From Muribaculaceae bacterium (lineage in GTDB: Bacteria > Bacteroidota > Bacteroidia > Bacteroidales > Muribaculaceae): 64,000 nt of DNA. This document shows, piece by piece, positions 18,815 through 27,443 of the stretch. Below the pieces are notes generated by a model. It worked only from the letters and a program-made list of their open reading frames with translations. It was not told where the DNA came from and did not search any database. Position 1 is the first letter of the stretch; every line of letters begins with the position of its first letter. The stretch spans positions 1-64,000 of the forward strand of contig JAFYYG010000050.1 in NCBI GenBank assembly GCA_017557625.1, in the 5' to 3' direction. A program made the position numbers and the translations under genes.

Positions 18815-19120
18815 TTATTTAATATCAGTCACATACACGTCCTCGTTGGTGCGTTTCATGCGGTATTGCTCGCGAGCCAGTTTCTCGAGGTTCTCAGGGT
18901 CGGTGTCGAGCTCACGGTATTTGCGCTCGTAGAACTGCGCCGAGTCTTCGGTGTTCTTGATTTGAGCGTTAAGTTTGTTGATTTCGGACTTCTGCTTAGA
19001 GATTTCCATATAGTTGTACTCGCCAAAGAATAGCAACATCAGGATGAACCCCAGAAAAACTAGAAATGGTAAATTCAGCCACAGAGGTAGCCACTTGGGA
19101 CGCTTGATTTTTAAATTCAT
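18815..19120 (-). CDS. Septum formation initiator, DivIC/FtsB family
   Basis: A 101-aa bitopic protein: a short basic N-terminus, one membrane helix (about 14-33), a coiled-coil (about 38-70, EISKQKSEINKLNAQIKN) and the end motif LEKLAREQYRMKRTNEDVY. These match DivIC/FtsB, which form the divisome complex with FtsL and FtsQ in the periplasm. Confidence 0.85.
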   Translation of the reverse strand: MNLKIKRPKWLPLWLNLPFLVFLGFILMLLFFGEYNYMEISKQKSEINKLNAQIKNTEDSAQFYERKYRELDTDPENLEKLAREQYRMKRTNEDVYVTDIK

Positions 19121-19223
19121 TTCGTTCTCGTTTTTACTCGTAAATTAGACTGCGAAATTAATAATAATTCCTGATATCCACAATAATATTTTCTCCTTTA
19201 ACTATAATTAGTAAACAAAGTGC

Positions 19224-19351
19224 TCGAGCAGTCGAGCAATCGAGCAGTCGAGCAATCGAGTTGTCGAGCAATCGAGCTGTCGAGCAATCGAGCAATCGAG
19301 CAATCGAGCTGTCGAGCAATCGAGCTGTCGAGCAATCGAGCTGTCGAGTTG
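19224..19351. repeat. 8-bp minisatellite, 16 units of TCGAGNNN
   Basis: Sixteen units follow without a break. Each begins TCGAG, and the last three bases vary among CAA, CAG, CTG and TTG. The block fills the gap between trmD and the DivIC gene. Confidence 0.9.
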
Positions 19352-19352
19352 T

Positions 19353-19386
19353 TCCTAGTCATTCCTAGTCATTCCTAGTCATTCCT
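19353..19386. repeat. 10-bp repeat overlapping the trmD stop
   Basis: Three to four ATTCCTAGTC units directly follow the TCGAG array. The last unit overlaps the end of trmD: on the minus strand the Glu-Glu-stop codons read GAGGAATGA, so the repeat could derive from the gene's own 3' end. The same unit is found before vsr. Confidence 0.75.
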
Positions 19387-20062
19387 CTTCCAGCAGTCCA
19401 GGCCTGAGTTTCTTGGTGCGCGCCATGGCTTGCTCCATCTTCCACTCCTCGATTTTGGCGAAGTTGCCGCTGAGCAGAATCTCGGGCACTTGCCAGCCGT
19501 TGAACTCGGCGGGACGGGTATAGACGGGTGCTTCTAAAAGGTTGTCTTGGAAAGAGTCGTTCAGTGCGCTCTGCTCGTCGCCAATGGCACCTGGTATAAG
19601 CCGTACTATAGCGTCGGCAATCACTGCGGCAGGAAGTTCGCCGCCGGTAAGCACATAGTTGCCGATGGATATTTCTCGGGTAACAAGGTGCTCGCGGATG
19701 CGGTAATCCACGCCCTTGTAATGCCCGCACAGGATAATGATGTTTTGCGCCAGCGACAGTTGGTTGGCGAGTGGCTGGCTAAACATCTCTCCGTCGGGCG
19801 AGGTGAAAATCACCTCATCATAGTCTCGCTCGCTTTTAAGGTGCTCTATGCAGCGAAATACTGGCTCGATTTGCATCACCATGCCTGCCTCGCCGCCAAA
19901 GGGGTAGTCGTCAACCTTGCGGTGCTTGCGGAGCGACCAGTCGCGCAGGTTATGGATGTGGATTTCTACCAACCCCTTGTCTTGCGCACGCTGCACGATG
20001 CTGCAGTGCAGAGGCGATTCCAGCGCCTCGGGCATCACGGTGAGTATGTCGATTCGCATCAT
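19379..20062 (-). CDS. trmD: tRNA (guanine-37-N1)-methyltransferase
   Basis: TrmD methylates G37 next to the anticodon and prevents +1 frameshifting. The SPOUT knot motifs [15 protein letters not shown] and [16 protein letters not shown] are present, as is [12 protein letters not shown]. Two successive ATG codons (20062 and 20059) can start it. Length 227 aa is usual. It is not in the typical rpsP-rimM-rplS operon here. Confidence 0.95.
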   Translation of the reverse strand: MMRIDILTVMPEALESPLHCSIVQRAQDKGLVEIHIHNLRDWSLRKHRKVDDYPFGGEAGMVMQIEPVFRCIEHLKSERDYDEVIFTSPDGEMFSQPLANQLSLAQNIIILCGHYKGVDYRIREHLVTREISIGNYVLTGGELPAAVIADAIVRLIPGAIGDEQSALNDSFQDNLLEAPVYTRPAEFNGWQVPEILLSGNFAKIEEWKMEQAMARTKKLRPGLLEEE

Positions 20063-20064
20063 GA

Positions 20065-21891
20065 TTATTTCTTTCCTTTATTAATCACTTCATCGTAGTC
20101 ATATTTGTCATAGACAATCCTCTTTTTGGGCTTATATTCGGGACTGGATATGTCGCGGGTGGCATCGTAATATTGGGTTTTGATGCCAGCGAGACGCAGC
20201 AGCATGATGCTCACGTCTAGGCTGATGCCCTTGCGGTCAACTGCGGCGCGCATCTGATTCACCAGTTCGGGGTGCTTTTCGATGAAGGTGTCGCTGCACC
20301 ACACCACAAACGGCACGTCATTGTCGCAGTGGAAGTAGTTGGGGTCGGCACGTGTGCCGCCTTGACGGCCGCAGTGGTCACGGAAGTCGTAAGCCTCGTC
20401 ACCGTGGTCGGGCAGGTATATCACTACGGTGTTCTTGTCGCGCCAGATATCGAAGATAGCCTCCATCACGGCGTCATTATAGAGTGTGGCGTTGTCATAG
20501 TGAGCTATGTGTTGTTTCATCTTATTGGTGAGCCAGGGCTCGTTGCGATGAATAGAATCGGCGGTAAATACACTGAACCCCTTGCCCTTGGGATAGCGGT
20601 ACTGAGGATTCACATGCTGCCCCTTGAGATGGAAAATGTAGAGATTGTGCTTGCCAGGAGGCACCTTAGAGTTATCTTTGAAGTCAGCAATCATCTGACC
20701 GTCATATTTGAACGGTATCGACGACATCTCGTCATAGCTAAGTCTGGCTATGGTGTCGTTGTAGAGGAAAGCGTTGACTGAGATGGTGTAGAGTTCGGTC
20801 TTCTGATACTCGCGCTGCATATCCCAAATATACACCTTGTAGCCAGCATGGCGGAACACAGTGGGAAACATTGGTTTCTCATACCAGTACTCATTCTTCG
20901 ACATGTCGTTGAGAGAGAAGAAATTTTTCTGTACAGTAGATGTGGCATTGTAAGGGCTCACCATGTCATTAAACACGATTAGGTTGCCACGGTCGCGCTC
21001 CTTGATCATGTATGGTGTGGTGTTATGCTCATAGCCGTAAAGCGACGCATGGCTCTTGATGTAGCTCTCCCCAAACACCATCACCACGTTCAGCGAGTCG
21101 GGCTCGGTGATTTCGATAGGGGTATTATACACCTCACGAGCCACCTCAATGGCTTGTGCCACATCGGCTTTGCTGGTGCTTAGATAGCTGAAGGAGTAAA
21201 ACACGCTGCTCACATTGTCAAGAGCGGTAGTGCCGAAATCAGAAACCCAGTTGCTCAAGTCCTTGGAGTGCTTGCATATAGCCATCCTAACATAGTTGTG
21301 ACTGTAATATGTTCCAAAAAGAATTAAAGGTAACAGCATCACAGTCAGCACTATCTTTACCACTTTGTTGTGGGCTGCCTTTTTGAACCATTTCTTAAAA
21401 AACTCGGCTAGCGCCACCACGATGATGATAGCCACCACTATGCCGTAGGTCACAAGACTCGGCTTGGCAAAGGCGTATGTGCCTATGAACTCGCTCGCCT
21501 CGCTCTCGTTGGTCTCGGCGAGCAGAGTGAACAACCGTGCGCCTATGCCCATCTCAAAGTTCAGATTCACAAAGATATAGGTCGCCTCAAGCAGAATCAC
21601 GAGGAAGTAGATTATGCTCTTATATATAATCCTGATGGGGCGCTTGCGGCACAAGTGAAGCCCCAATGTCAAGATGTAGCACACAAAAGTGCCCAATGCC
21701 AAGCATCTCAGACCATGGTCCAAATGGTTATCAAGATAGAAAACTCCAGCCAGATATCCAAATGTCACTCCGCAGTTGATGAACCACATAGCAAGGAAGA
21801 AATTGAAATCCTCGATGATGGGCTTCATCAGCCACTTCACAGCCTTCACCAACCACTTCCAACATGCCTTTATTTTCTCTTTATATTTCAT
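20065..21891 (-). CDS. Phosphoethanolamine transferase (sulfatase fold)
   Basis: Five N-terminal membrane helices (to about 195) precede a periplasmic alkaline-phosphatase-like domain. [20 protein letters not shown] includes the metal ligand Glu275, the nucleophile Thr lies in HNTTPYM (291-292), and [18 protein letters not shown] carries further metal ligands. These are EptA/OpgE-type features: transfer of phosphoethanolamine from phosphatidylethanolamine to lipid A or glycans. psd and pssA, which make the donor, are 7 kb away on the same strand. The true acceptor is unknown. It ends two bases before trmD. Confidence 0.88.
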   Translation of the reverse strand: MKYKEKIKACWKWLVKAVKWLMKPIIEDFNFFLAMWFINCGVTFGYLAGVFYLDNHLDHGLRCLALGTFVCYILTLGLHLCRKRPIRIIYKSIIYFLVILLEATYIFVNLNFEMGIGARLFTLLAETNESEASEFIGTYAFAKPSLVTYGIVVAIIIVVALAEFFKKWFKKAAHNKVVKIVLTVMLLPLILFGTYYSHNYVRMAICKHSKDLSNWVSDFGTTALDNVSSVFYSFSYLSTSKADVAQAIEVAREVYNTPIEITEPDSLNVVMVFGESYIKSHASLYGYEHNTTPYMIKERDRGNLIVFNDMVSPYNATSTVQKNFFSLNDMSKNEYWYEKPMFPTVFRHAGYKVYIWDMQREYQKTELYTISVNAFLYNDTIARLSYDEMSSIPFKYDGQMIADFKDNSKVPPGKHNLYIFHLKGQHVNPQYRYPKGKGFSVFTADSIHRNEPWLTNKMKQHIAHYDNATLYNDAVMEAIFDIWRDKNTVVIYLPDHGDEAYDFRDHCGRQGGTRADPNYFHCDNDVPFVVWCSDTFIEKHPELVNQMRAAVDRKGISLDVSIMLLRLAGIKTQYYDATRDISSPEYKPKKRIVYDKYDYDEVINKGKK

Positions 21892-21921
21892 TGATTATTT
21901 ACCATTTTTCAAAAAATCGTG

Positions 21922-21929
21922 CAAAATTA
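21922..21929 (-). promoter_or_regulatory. -7 box of the eptA-like/trmD promoter
   Basis: On the minus strand this reads TAATTTTG, about 30 bases upstream of the phosphoethanolamine transferase ATG. Confidence 0.5.
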
Positions 21930-21973
21930 CAAAATAAAATGTTCAGCAAAAAAATTTCGTATTGAAAAGTTCA

Positions 21974-22001
21974 TTTGTTTCGTCAAAAATTACTAACTTT
22001 G
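21974..22001 (+). promoter_or_regulatory. Promoter of the topoisomerase A-subunit gene
   Basis: TTTG at 21974-21977 and TAACTTTG at 21994-22001 (16-base gap) lie 35 bases before the ATG at 22036, divergent from the preceding promoter. Confidence 0.55.
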
Positions 22002-22035
22002 TCGATTAATTGCTAATTTGCTACAACTATCAATA

Positions 22036-24792
22036 ATGAGTAACGATAATCACACCCCCGAAGAGCTGAATGAGTCGATGGAGTTGAATGATGATTCTGC
22101 TGCTTCATCTGCGACAAATGATTCTGATGTTGTAGAGTCAGGTGAGCCAGAGAACCATGAACCCCAATCAACTATTCCTCAATCTAAGTCGCAAAAAGAC
22201 AAGAAGTTGCGCCTGTCGGGAATGTATGAGAACTGGTTTATCGACTATGCCAGTTATGTGATTCTTGAGCGTGCCATCCCGCACATCGAGGATGGCCTTA
22301 AGCCTGTGCAGCGCCGCATTCTCCATGTGATGAAGGAGAGCGATGACGGTCATTACACCAAGGTTGCCGGTATTGTGGGAGATACCATGCACTATCACCC
22401 TCACGGTGATGCTTCTATTGGCGACGCACTCGTGCAACTTGGTCAGAAAGAGTTGCTTATCGACACTCAAGGAAACTGGGGCAACATCCTCACTGGCGAT
22501 GGTGCTGCTGCCCCTCGTTACATAGAGGCAAGGCTTAGCGAGTTTGCCCTCGAGGTAGCGTTTGACAATAAGGTTACCGACTGGACTATGAGCTACGACG
22601 GCCGCAACCGCGAGCCCATCACCCTGCCGGTGAAGTTCCCGTTGCTGCTGGCGCAGGGTGCCGAGGGTATCGCCGTGGGACTGTCGTGCAAGATTCTGCC
22701 TCACAATTTCAACGAGATACTCGATGCCGCTGTAGCCTACCTCAAAGGCGAGGAATTTCAACTCTATCCCGACTTCCCCACTGGCGGATATGTTGACGTG
22801 AACAACTACCGCGACGGCGAGCGTGGCGGCAGTGTGAGAGTGCGCACCAAAATTGAGAAACTTGACAACAAGACTCTGCTCATCAAGGATTTGCCCTACG
22901 GCAAGACCACCAGTACGCTTATCGACTCAATCTTGCGTGCCGCCGAGAAGGGAAAGATAAAAATCAAGAAGGTGGAGGACAACACCTCCTCTACAGCTGA
23001 GATTATCGTCACCCTACAGCCCGGCACCTCAAGCGACAAGGCCATCGACGCGCTCTACGCCTTCAGCGACTGCGAGACCAGTATATCGCCCAACATCTGC
23101 GTAATCAAGGACGAGAAGCCGCAGTTCCTTACCGCAACACACTTGTTGCAGTTCAGCGTGGACCACACCAAAGACATTCTGCGTCGCGAGCTCGAGATAC
23201 AGCGTCTCGACACTATGGAGTCGCTGTTCTTTGCCTCGCTCGAGAAAATCTTTATTGAGGAGCGCATCTATAAAGATAGAGGCTATGAGCAGGCCAAAGA
23301 CGAGGATGCTGCTGTCAATCACATCGACAAGCGCTTGGAGCCGTTTAAGCCGCAGTTCTACCGCGCCATTACCCGCGACGATATCTTGCGATTGATGGAA
23401 ATCAAAATGAAGCGCATCGTAAAGTTCAACAGCGACAAGGCCGACAACTATATCGCCATGCTCAACGAGCGGCTTGCCGACATTGACTACAAACTCGCGC
23501 ACCTCGTGGAGCACACTATCAACTGGTATGAGAACTTGAAGAAGAAATATGGCCATCTGCATCCCCGCAAGACCACTATCCGCGATTTCGACACCATCGT
23601 AGCCAGCAAAGTGGCCGAAGCCAACGAGAAACTATATATCAACCGTCAGGAAGGCTTCATAGGCACCTCGCTCAAGAAGGACGAATTTGTGTGCAATTGC
23701 AGCGACATCGACGACATCATCATCTTTTACAAAGATGGCAAGTACAAGGTCATCAAAGTCGCCGAGAAGATTTATGTGGGCAAGAACGTGATGTATCTCG
23801 CTGTGTATAAGCGCAACGACACACGCACGATCTTCAATGCTCTCTACACTGATGGTCGAGGTGGCACCACCTATATGAAGCGATTTGCCGTTACAGGTGT
23901 CACCCGCGACAGGGAATATGACATCACACAAGGCAAACCCGGGTCAAAGGTGGTGTGGTTCACTGTGAACCCCAACGGTGAGGCTGAGGTGTTGCGCATA
24001 ACTCTCAAGCCCAAGAAACACCTGCGAACAGTGCAGTTTGACGTTGACCTCGCCGACCTTGCCATCAAGGGCCGCACGGCACGTGGCAACATGGTGACAA
24101 AGAACGAGATACACCGCATCTCGCTCAAGGAGCAGGGACGCTCCACATTGGGAGACCGTGAGGTGTGGTTCGATCAGGACATTCTGCGCCTCAACTACGA
24201 GGGCCACGGCATCTCGTTAGGCAAGTTTGCCGGCGACGACCGTGTGCTTGTAATCACGAAGAACGGCGACTTCTACACCACCACCAGCGAGGCTACCAAC
24301 CACTACGAGGAGGGCATCCTCCACATTATGAAATATGATGCCGGCATGGTGTGGACCGCCATCCTCAATGATGCCGACCAGGGATATGTATATCTCAAGC
24401 GCTTCACGCTCGACGACAGCAACAAGAAGCAGCGCTTGATAGGCGACAACCCCGAATCCTCGCTTATCCTTCTCACCAACGAGAAATATCCCCGTTTTGA
24501 GGTGAAGTTTGGCGGTGACGACAGTTTCCGCGAGAATATGATTGTTGACGGCGAAGAGTTTATCGCTGTCAAGAGCTTCCATGCCAAGGGCAAGCGACTC
24601 ACCAACTATAATGTGGAGACAGTCACCGAACTGGAACCTCGCATCGTGGAGGAAGCGACTGCGCAAGAAGGCGAGGACCCCGACATTGAGAATGTAGAGG
24701 CACTCAGCGACGACATCAGCCAGCAGGAAGTGCTCGACAAACTCACAGGACAAACACGGCTCTTTGACGACGAAGAACAACCAACGCAATAG
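22036..24792 (+). CDS. Type IIA topoisomerase subunit A (ParC/GyrA-like)
   Basis: The subunit cuts and rejoins DNA through a tyrosine. Visible motifs are ERAIPHIEDGLKPVQRRIL (79-97), VGDTMHYHPHGDASIGDALV, and AAAPRYIEARL with catalytic Arg161-Tyr162. The C-terminal half (about 520-850) is a beta-pinwheel DNA-wrapping domain, and the last 60 residues are acidic. The lack of a GyrA-box (QRRGGKG) in what I can read and the 918-aa length favour a ParC-like topoisomerase IV subunit over GyrA. No parE is adjacent. An in-frame TTG at 22018 is less likely than the ATG at 22036. Confidence 0.88.
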   Translation: MSNDNHTPEELNESMELNDDSAASSATNDSDVVESGEPENHEPQSTIPQSKSQKDKKLRLSGMYENWFIDYASYVILERAIPHIEDGLKPVQRRILHVMKESDDGHYTKVAGIVGDTMHYHPHGDASIGDALVQLGQKELLIDTQGNWGNILTGDGAAAPRYIEARLSEFALEVAFDNKVTDWTMSYDGRNREPITLPVKFPLLLAQGAEGIAVGLSCKILPHNFNEILDAAVAYLKGEEFQLYPDFPTGGYVDVNNYRDGERGGSVRVRTKIEKLDNKTLLIKDLPYGKTTSTLIDSILRAAEKGKIKIKKVEDNTSSTAEIIVTLQPGTSSDKAIDALYAFSDCETSISPNICVIKDEKPQFLTATHLLQFSVDHTKDILRRELEIQRLDTMESLFFASLEKIFIEERIYKDRGYEQAKDEDAAVNHIDKRLEPFKPQFYRAITRDDILRLMEIKMKRIVKFNSDKADNYIAMLNERLADIDYKLAHLVEHTINWYENLKKKYGHLHPRKTTIRDFDTIVASKVAEANEKLYINRQEGFIGTSLKKDEFVCNCSDIDDIIIFYKDGKYKVIKVAEKIYVGKNVMYLAVYKRNDTRTIFNALYTDGRGGTTYMKRFAVTGVTRDREYDITQGKPGSKVVWFTVNPNGEAEVLRITLKPKKHLRTVQFDVDLADLAIKGRTARGNMVTKNEIHRISLKEQGRSTLGDREVWFDQDILRLNYEGHGISLGKFAGDDRVLVITKNGDFYTTTSEATNHYEEGILHIMKYDAGMVWTAILNDADQGYVYLKRFTLDDSNKKQRLIGDNPESSLILLTNEKYPRFEVKFGGDDSFRENMIVDGEEFIAVKSFHAKGKRLTNYNVETVTELEPRIVEEATAQEGEDPDIENVEALSDDISQQEVLDKLTGQTRLFDDEEQPTQ

Positions 24793-24857
24793 GGGAGAGT
24801 TTACAAGAGCGTTAATCCTCTAAACACTAAACTCTAACCTCTAAACTTGAAAAAAAA

Positions 24858-25733
24858 ATGATACGCAAGGTTGACATACGGCTTCTTCTTCTCATGCTCT
24901 TAGGGGCATGGTGCTGGCAGTGCGCGTTGGCGCAGGACAGCGACGAGGAACCTTTGCGACCTGTGGCTACTGTCATTTCGGCTCAATATGGCCATGCCTC
25001 CACCCTCGACACCTATCTCTCGCCAGTGAGATATGGAGGTCACGCCATTTCGCTTTACTACGAGGGGCAGCAGGCAACTGGCTTTGCGCCTGAGAATTGG
25101 ACAAGGCAGCTGAGCATCGGTGTGGACTATGACTACACCCACAATCCTGCCGGCAACCACACCATGCACTCGCTGATGGTGGATGGCAGGTGGGGAATGA
25201 TGCATCGGTGGAACGATGTGCTGACTCCCGGACTCCAATTCCAGCTCGGTGGTGCCACCCAACTGCGTGGCGGAATGATGTATAACGCCCACAACAGCAA
25301 CAATGTGGTCTCGACGCGCATCCACTGGAACGTGGGGTTGCTCGGTCAGGCTATCTACAACACCCACATTAAGAAGTTGCCCATCACCCTGCGTTATCAG
25401 GCCTCTGTGCCGGTTGTTGGCGTGTTTTTCTCGCCCGAATACGATGAGGCTTACTACGAGATTTACCTGGGCAACCACAGCAATCTCGCCCATTTTGGAT
25501 ATTGGGGCAATCGCTTTGACCTCGACCACATGCTTTCGGCCGACCTCCATTTGGGAAACACCATTCTCAGGATTGGCTACCGCAACCGCGTCTCCACGTC
25601 GTGGATCAACAATATCAGCACCCGCGACATGAATCACTACATCGTGTTAGGTCTCGGCGGCGAGTTCCTGAATATCGGGGCTAAGAATAGAAACAAGTTG
25701 AACAACAAGGTGATATCGTCAATATATCAATGA
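24858..25733 (+). CDS. DUF3316 family exported protein
   Basis: A signal peptide (to about 25, ALA-Q) precedes ASTLDTYLSPVRYGGHAISLYYEG, the DUF3316 signature, and alternating aromatic strands consistent with a small outer-membrane barrel. Function unknown. It overlaps the S41 peptidase gene by four bases (ATGA), so the two are translationally coupled. The spacer before it (24810-24855) is a repetitive CTCTAAAC/CTAACCTC stretch. Confidence 0.78.
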   Translation: MIRKVDIRLLLLMLLGAWCWQCALAQDSDEEPLRPVATVISAQYGHASTLDTYLSPVRYGGHAISLYYEGQQATGFAPENWTRQLSIGVDYDYTHNPAGNHTMHSLMVDGRWGMMHRWNDVLTPGLQFQLGGATQLRGGMMYNAHNSNNVVSTRIHWNVGLLGQAIYNTHIKKLPITLRYQASVPVVGVFFSPEYDEAYYEIYLGNHSNLAHFGYWGNRFDLDHMLSADLHLGNTILRIGYRNRVSTSWINNISTRDMNHYIVLGLGGEFLNIGAKNRNKLNNKVISSIYQ

Positions 25734-26749
25734 AACGCCTGCTTAACATATTGTTGCTGATTCTGGCATTGCTGCCTCTCGCGGCTTGCCACGAGGAAGT
25801 TGAGTGGAAGGATGATCCCTACGGCAATTTTGATGCACTGTGGACCATTCTCGATGAGCACTACTGCTTCTTCGCCTACAAGAATGTGGACTGGCAGGAG
25901 GTGCGCGCTCGCTACCGCGGCAGGATTTCAAAAGATATCACCAGCCGCGAACTCTACGACCTGTGCAGTGAGATGCTCAAAGAGTTGCAGGACGGACATG
26001 TGAATCTGGTGTCTTCGTTTGATGTGTCGAGAGACTGGATTTGGGAGCAATATCCCGAAAACTATAACGAGCGGCTCATTGATGAGCATTACCTGAACTT
26101 CAACTATCGCCGTGCCTCGGGCATTAAATACTCAATTCTAACTAACAATTACGCCTATATGTATTATGGCGATTTCTCAAGCGGCATTGGCGACGGCAAC
26201 CTTGATATTGTGCTTAACGACCTGGCACCGAGCGACGGACTGATTATCGACGTGCGCAACAATGGCGGTGGTTATCTAACCAATGTTGAGACGTTGGTGG
26301 GGCGCTTCATCGATGAGCGTATCTACGCCGGCTCCATCCAGCACAAGACCGGCAAGGGGCATAACGAGTTCTCTGAACCGTTTGAATACTATTTCGAGCC
26401 GGCGCGTGGTCGAGTGCACTACAACAAACCCATTGTGGTGCTTGCCAACCGAGGCTCGTTCAGCGCCACTAACAATTTTGTATCTATCATGAAGTCGCTG
26501 CCCAACGTCACCATCGTAGGCGACACCACGGGAGGCGGATGCGGACTGCCTTTCACCAGTGAGCTGCCAAATGGATGGAGCATACGCTTCTCGGCAGCTC
26601 CAATCACCGGCCCCGACGGAAAGCTCACGGAGTTTGGTGTGGAGCCCGATGTCAAGGTCGATATGACCGAAGCTGACATCGCACAAGGCCGTGACACAAT
26701 CCTTGAGAAAGCCTTTGAGATATTACAAAAACAACGCATAAATAGCTGA
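25730..26749 (+). CDS. S41 family peptidase lipoprotein
   Basis: The lipobox LPLAAC ends at Cys20, predicting a lipid anchor. An N-terminal tricorn/S41-type helical domain (25-130) is followed by the peptidase core: DGLIIDVRNNGGGYLTN (169-185), VVLANRGSFSATNN with the probable nucleophile Ser243/245, and GDTTGGGCGLPF. No PDZ domain is evident. C-terminal processing proteases of this family trim periplasmic proteins; the substrate here is unknown. Coupled to the DUF3316 gene and followed five bases later by trmO. Confidence 0.88.
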   Translation: MKRLLNILLLILALLPLAACHEEVEWKDDPYGNFDALWTILDEHYCFFAYKNVDWQEVRARYRGRISKDITSRELYDLCSEMLKELQDGHVNLVSSFDVSRDWIWEQYPENYNERLIDEHYLNFNYRRASGIKYSILTNNYAYMYYGDFSSGIGDGNLDIVLNDLAPSDGLIIDVRNNGGGYLTNVETLVGRFIDERIYAGSIQHKTGKGHNEFSEPFEYYFEPARGRVHYNKPIVVLANRGSFSATNNFVSIMKSLPNVTIVGDTTGGGCGLPFTSELPNGWSIRFSAAPITGPDGKLTEFGVEPDVKVDMTEADIAQGRDTILEKAFEILQKQRINS

Positions 26750-26754
26750 GCATT

Positions 26755-27423
26755 ATGGAAATCACCCCCATCGCCACATTCCATTCGCCGTTTAAGGAGA
26801 AGTTTGGCATTCCGCGTCAAAGTGGGATTGTGAGCGCTCTTGAGGGGACTATTGTACTTGAGCCACAGTTCCGCAATCCTGACAGCGTGAGGGGGCTTGA
26901 CGAGTTTGACTACATCTGGCTCATTTGGGAATTTTCGGCTAACAAGCACGCTGCCACATCACCTACGGTGCGGCCGCCACGACTGGGCGGCAACACCCGC
27001 ATTGGTGTCTTTGCCACACGCTCGCCTTATCGCCATAACCGCTTGGGACTATCGGCAGTAAAACTTGAGCGAGTGGAACTTAACACCCCACAAGGTCCTG
27101 TGATTCATGTCAGTGGTGCCGACTTGATGGACGGCACGCCAATTTATGATATAAAACCCTACGTTGCCTACGCCGACGCTTATCCCGAAGCCCGCAGCGG
27201 ATTTGTCGATAGCAATGACTGGCAACTGCTCGATGTGGAGATTCCCGATAATGTTGCGCAACAGTTCTCGACAAAGCAGCTCGAAGCTTTGCGACAGACT
27301 CTTGCCTTAGACCCCCGACCGCATTACCACGACGACGCTGCTAAGGTCTATGGAATGCAGTTCGCCAACCGCGACATCCATTTCACTGTTGATGGAAAGA
27401 ATTTGAAAGTAATTGAAATATAA
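26755..27423 (+). CDS. trmO: tRNA (t6A37) N6-methyltransferase TrmO
   Basis: TrmO methylates N6-threonylcarbamoyladenosine at position 37 of tRNA-Thr. PFKEKFGIPRQSG near the start, RPPRLGGNTRIGVFATRSPYR HNRLGLS in mid-protein and DGTPIYDIKPYVAYAD are the family motifs (the older name is TsaA/YaeB). 222 aa is close to the usual length. Confidence 0.92.
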   Translation: MEITPIATFHSPFKEKFGIPRQSGIVSALEGTIVLEPQFRNPDSVRGLDEFDYIWLIWEFSANKHAATSPTVRPPRLGGNTRIGVFATRSPYRHNRLGLSAVKLERVELNTPQGPVIHVSGADLMDGTPIYDIKPYVAYADAYPEARSGFVDSNDWQLLDVEIPDNVAQQFSTKQLEALRQTLALDPRPHYHDDAAKVYGMQFANRDIHFTVDGKNLKVIEI

Positions 27424-27443
27424 CTCTATAAAAATCATTCCCA

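Noticed and set aside
19224-19351. Possible CRISPR array
   Set aside because: The 8-bp units follow directly without spacers, and no cas genes are present.
20272-20781. 169-codon plus-strand frame inside the phosphoethanolamine transferase gene
   Set aside because: Antisense shadow: the minus-strand product has complete catalytic motifs through the same bases.
22036-24792. GyrA as the identity of the topoisomerase subunit
   Set aside because: I cannot find a GyrA-box in the C-terminal pinwheel, and the gene stands apart from gyrB; a ParC-like subunit fits better, though this is not certain by eye.
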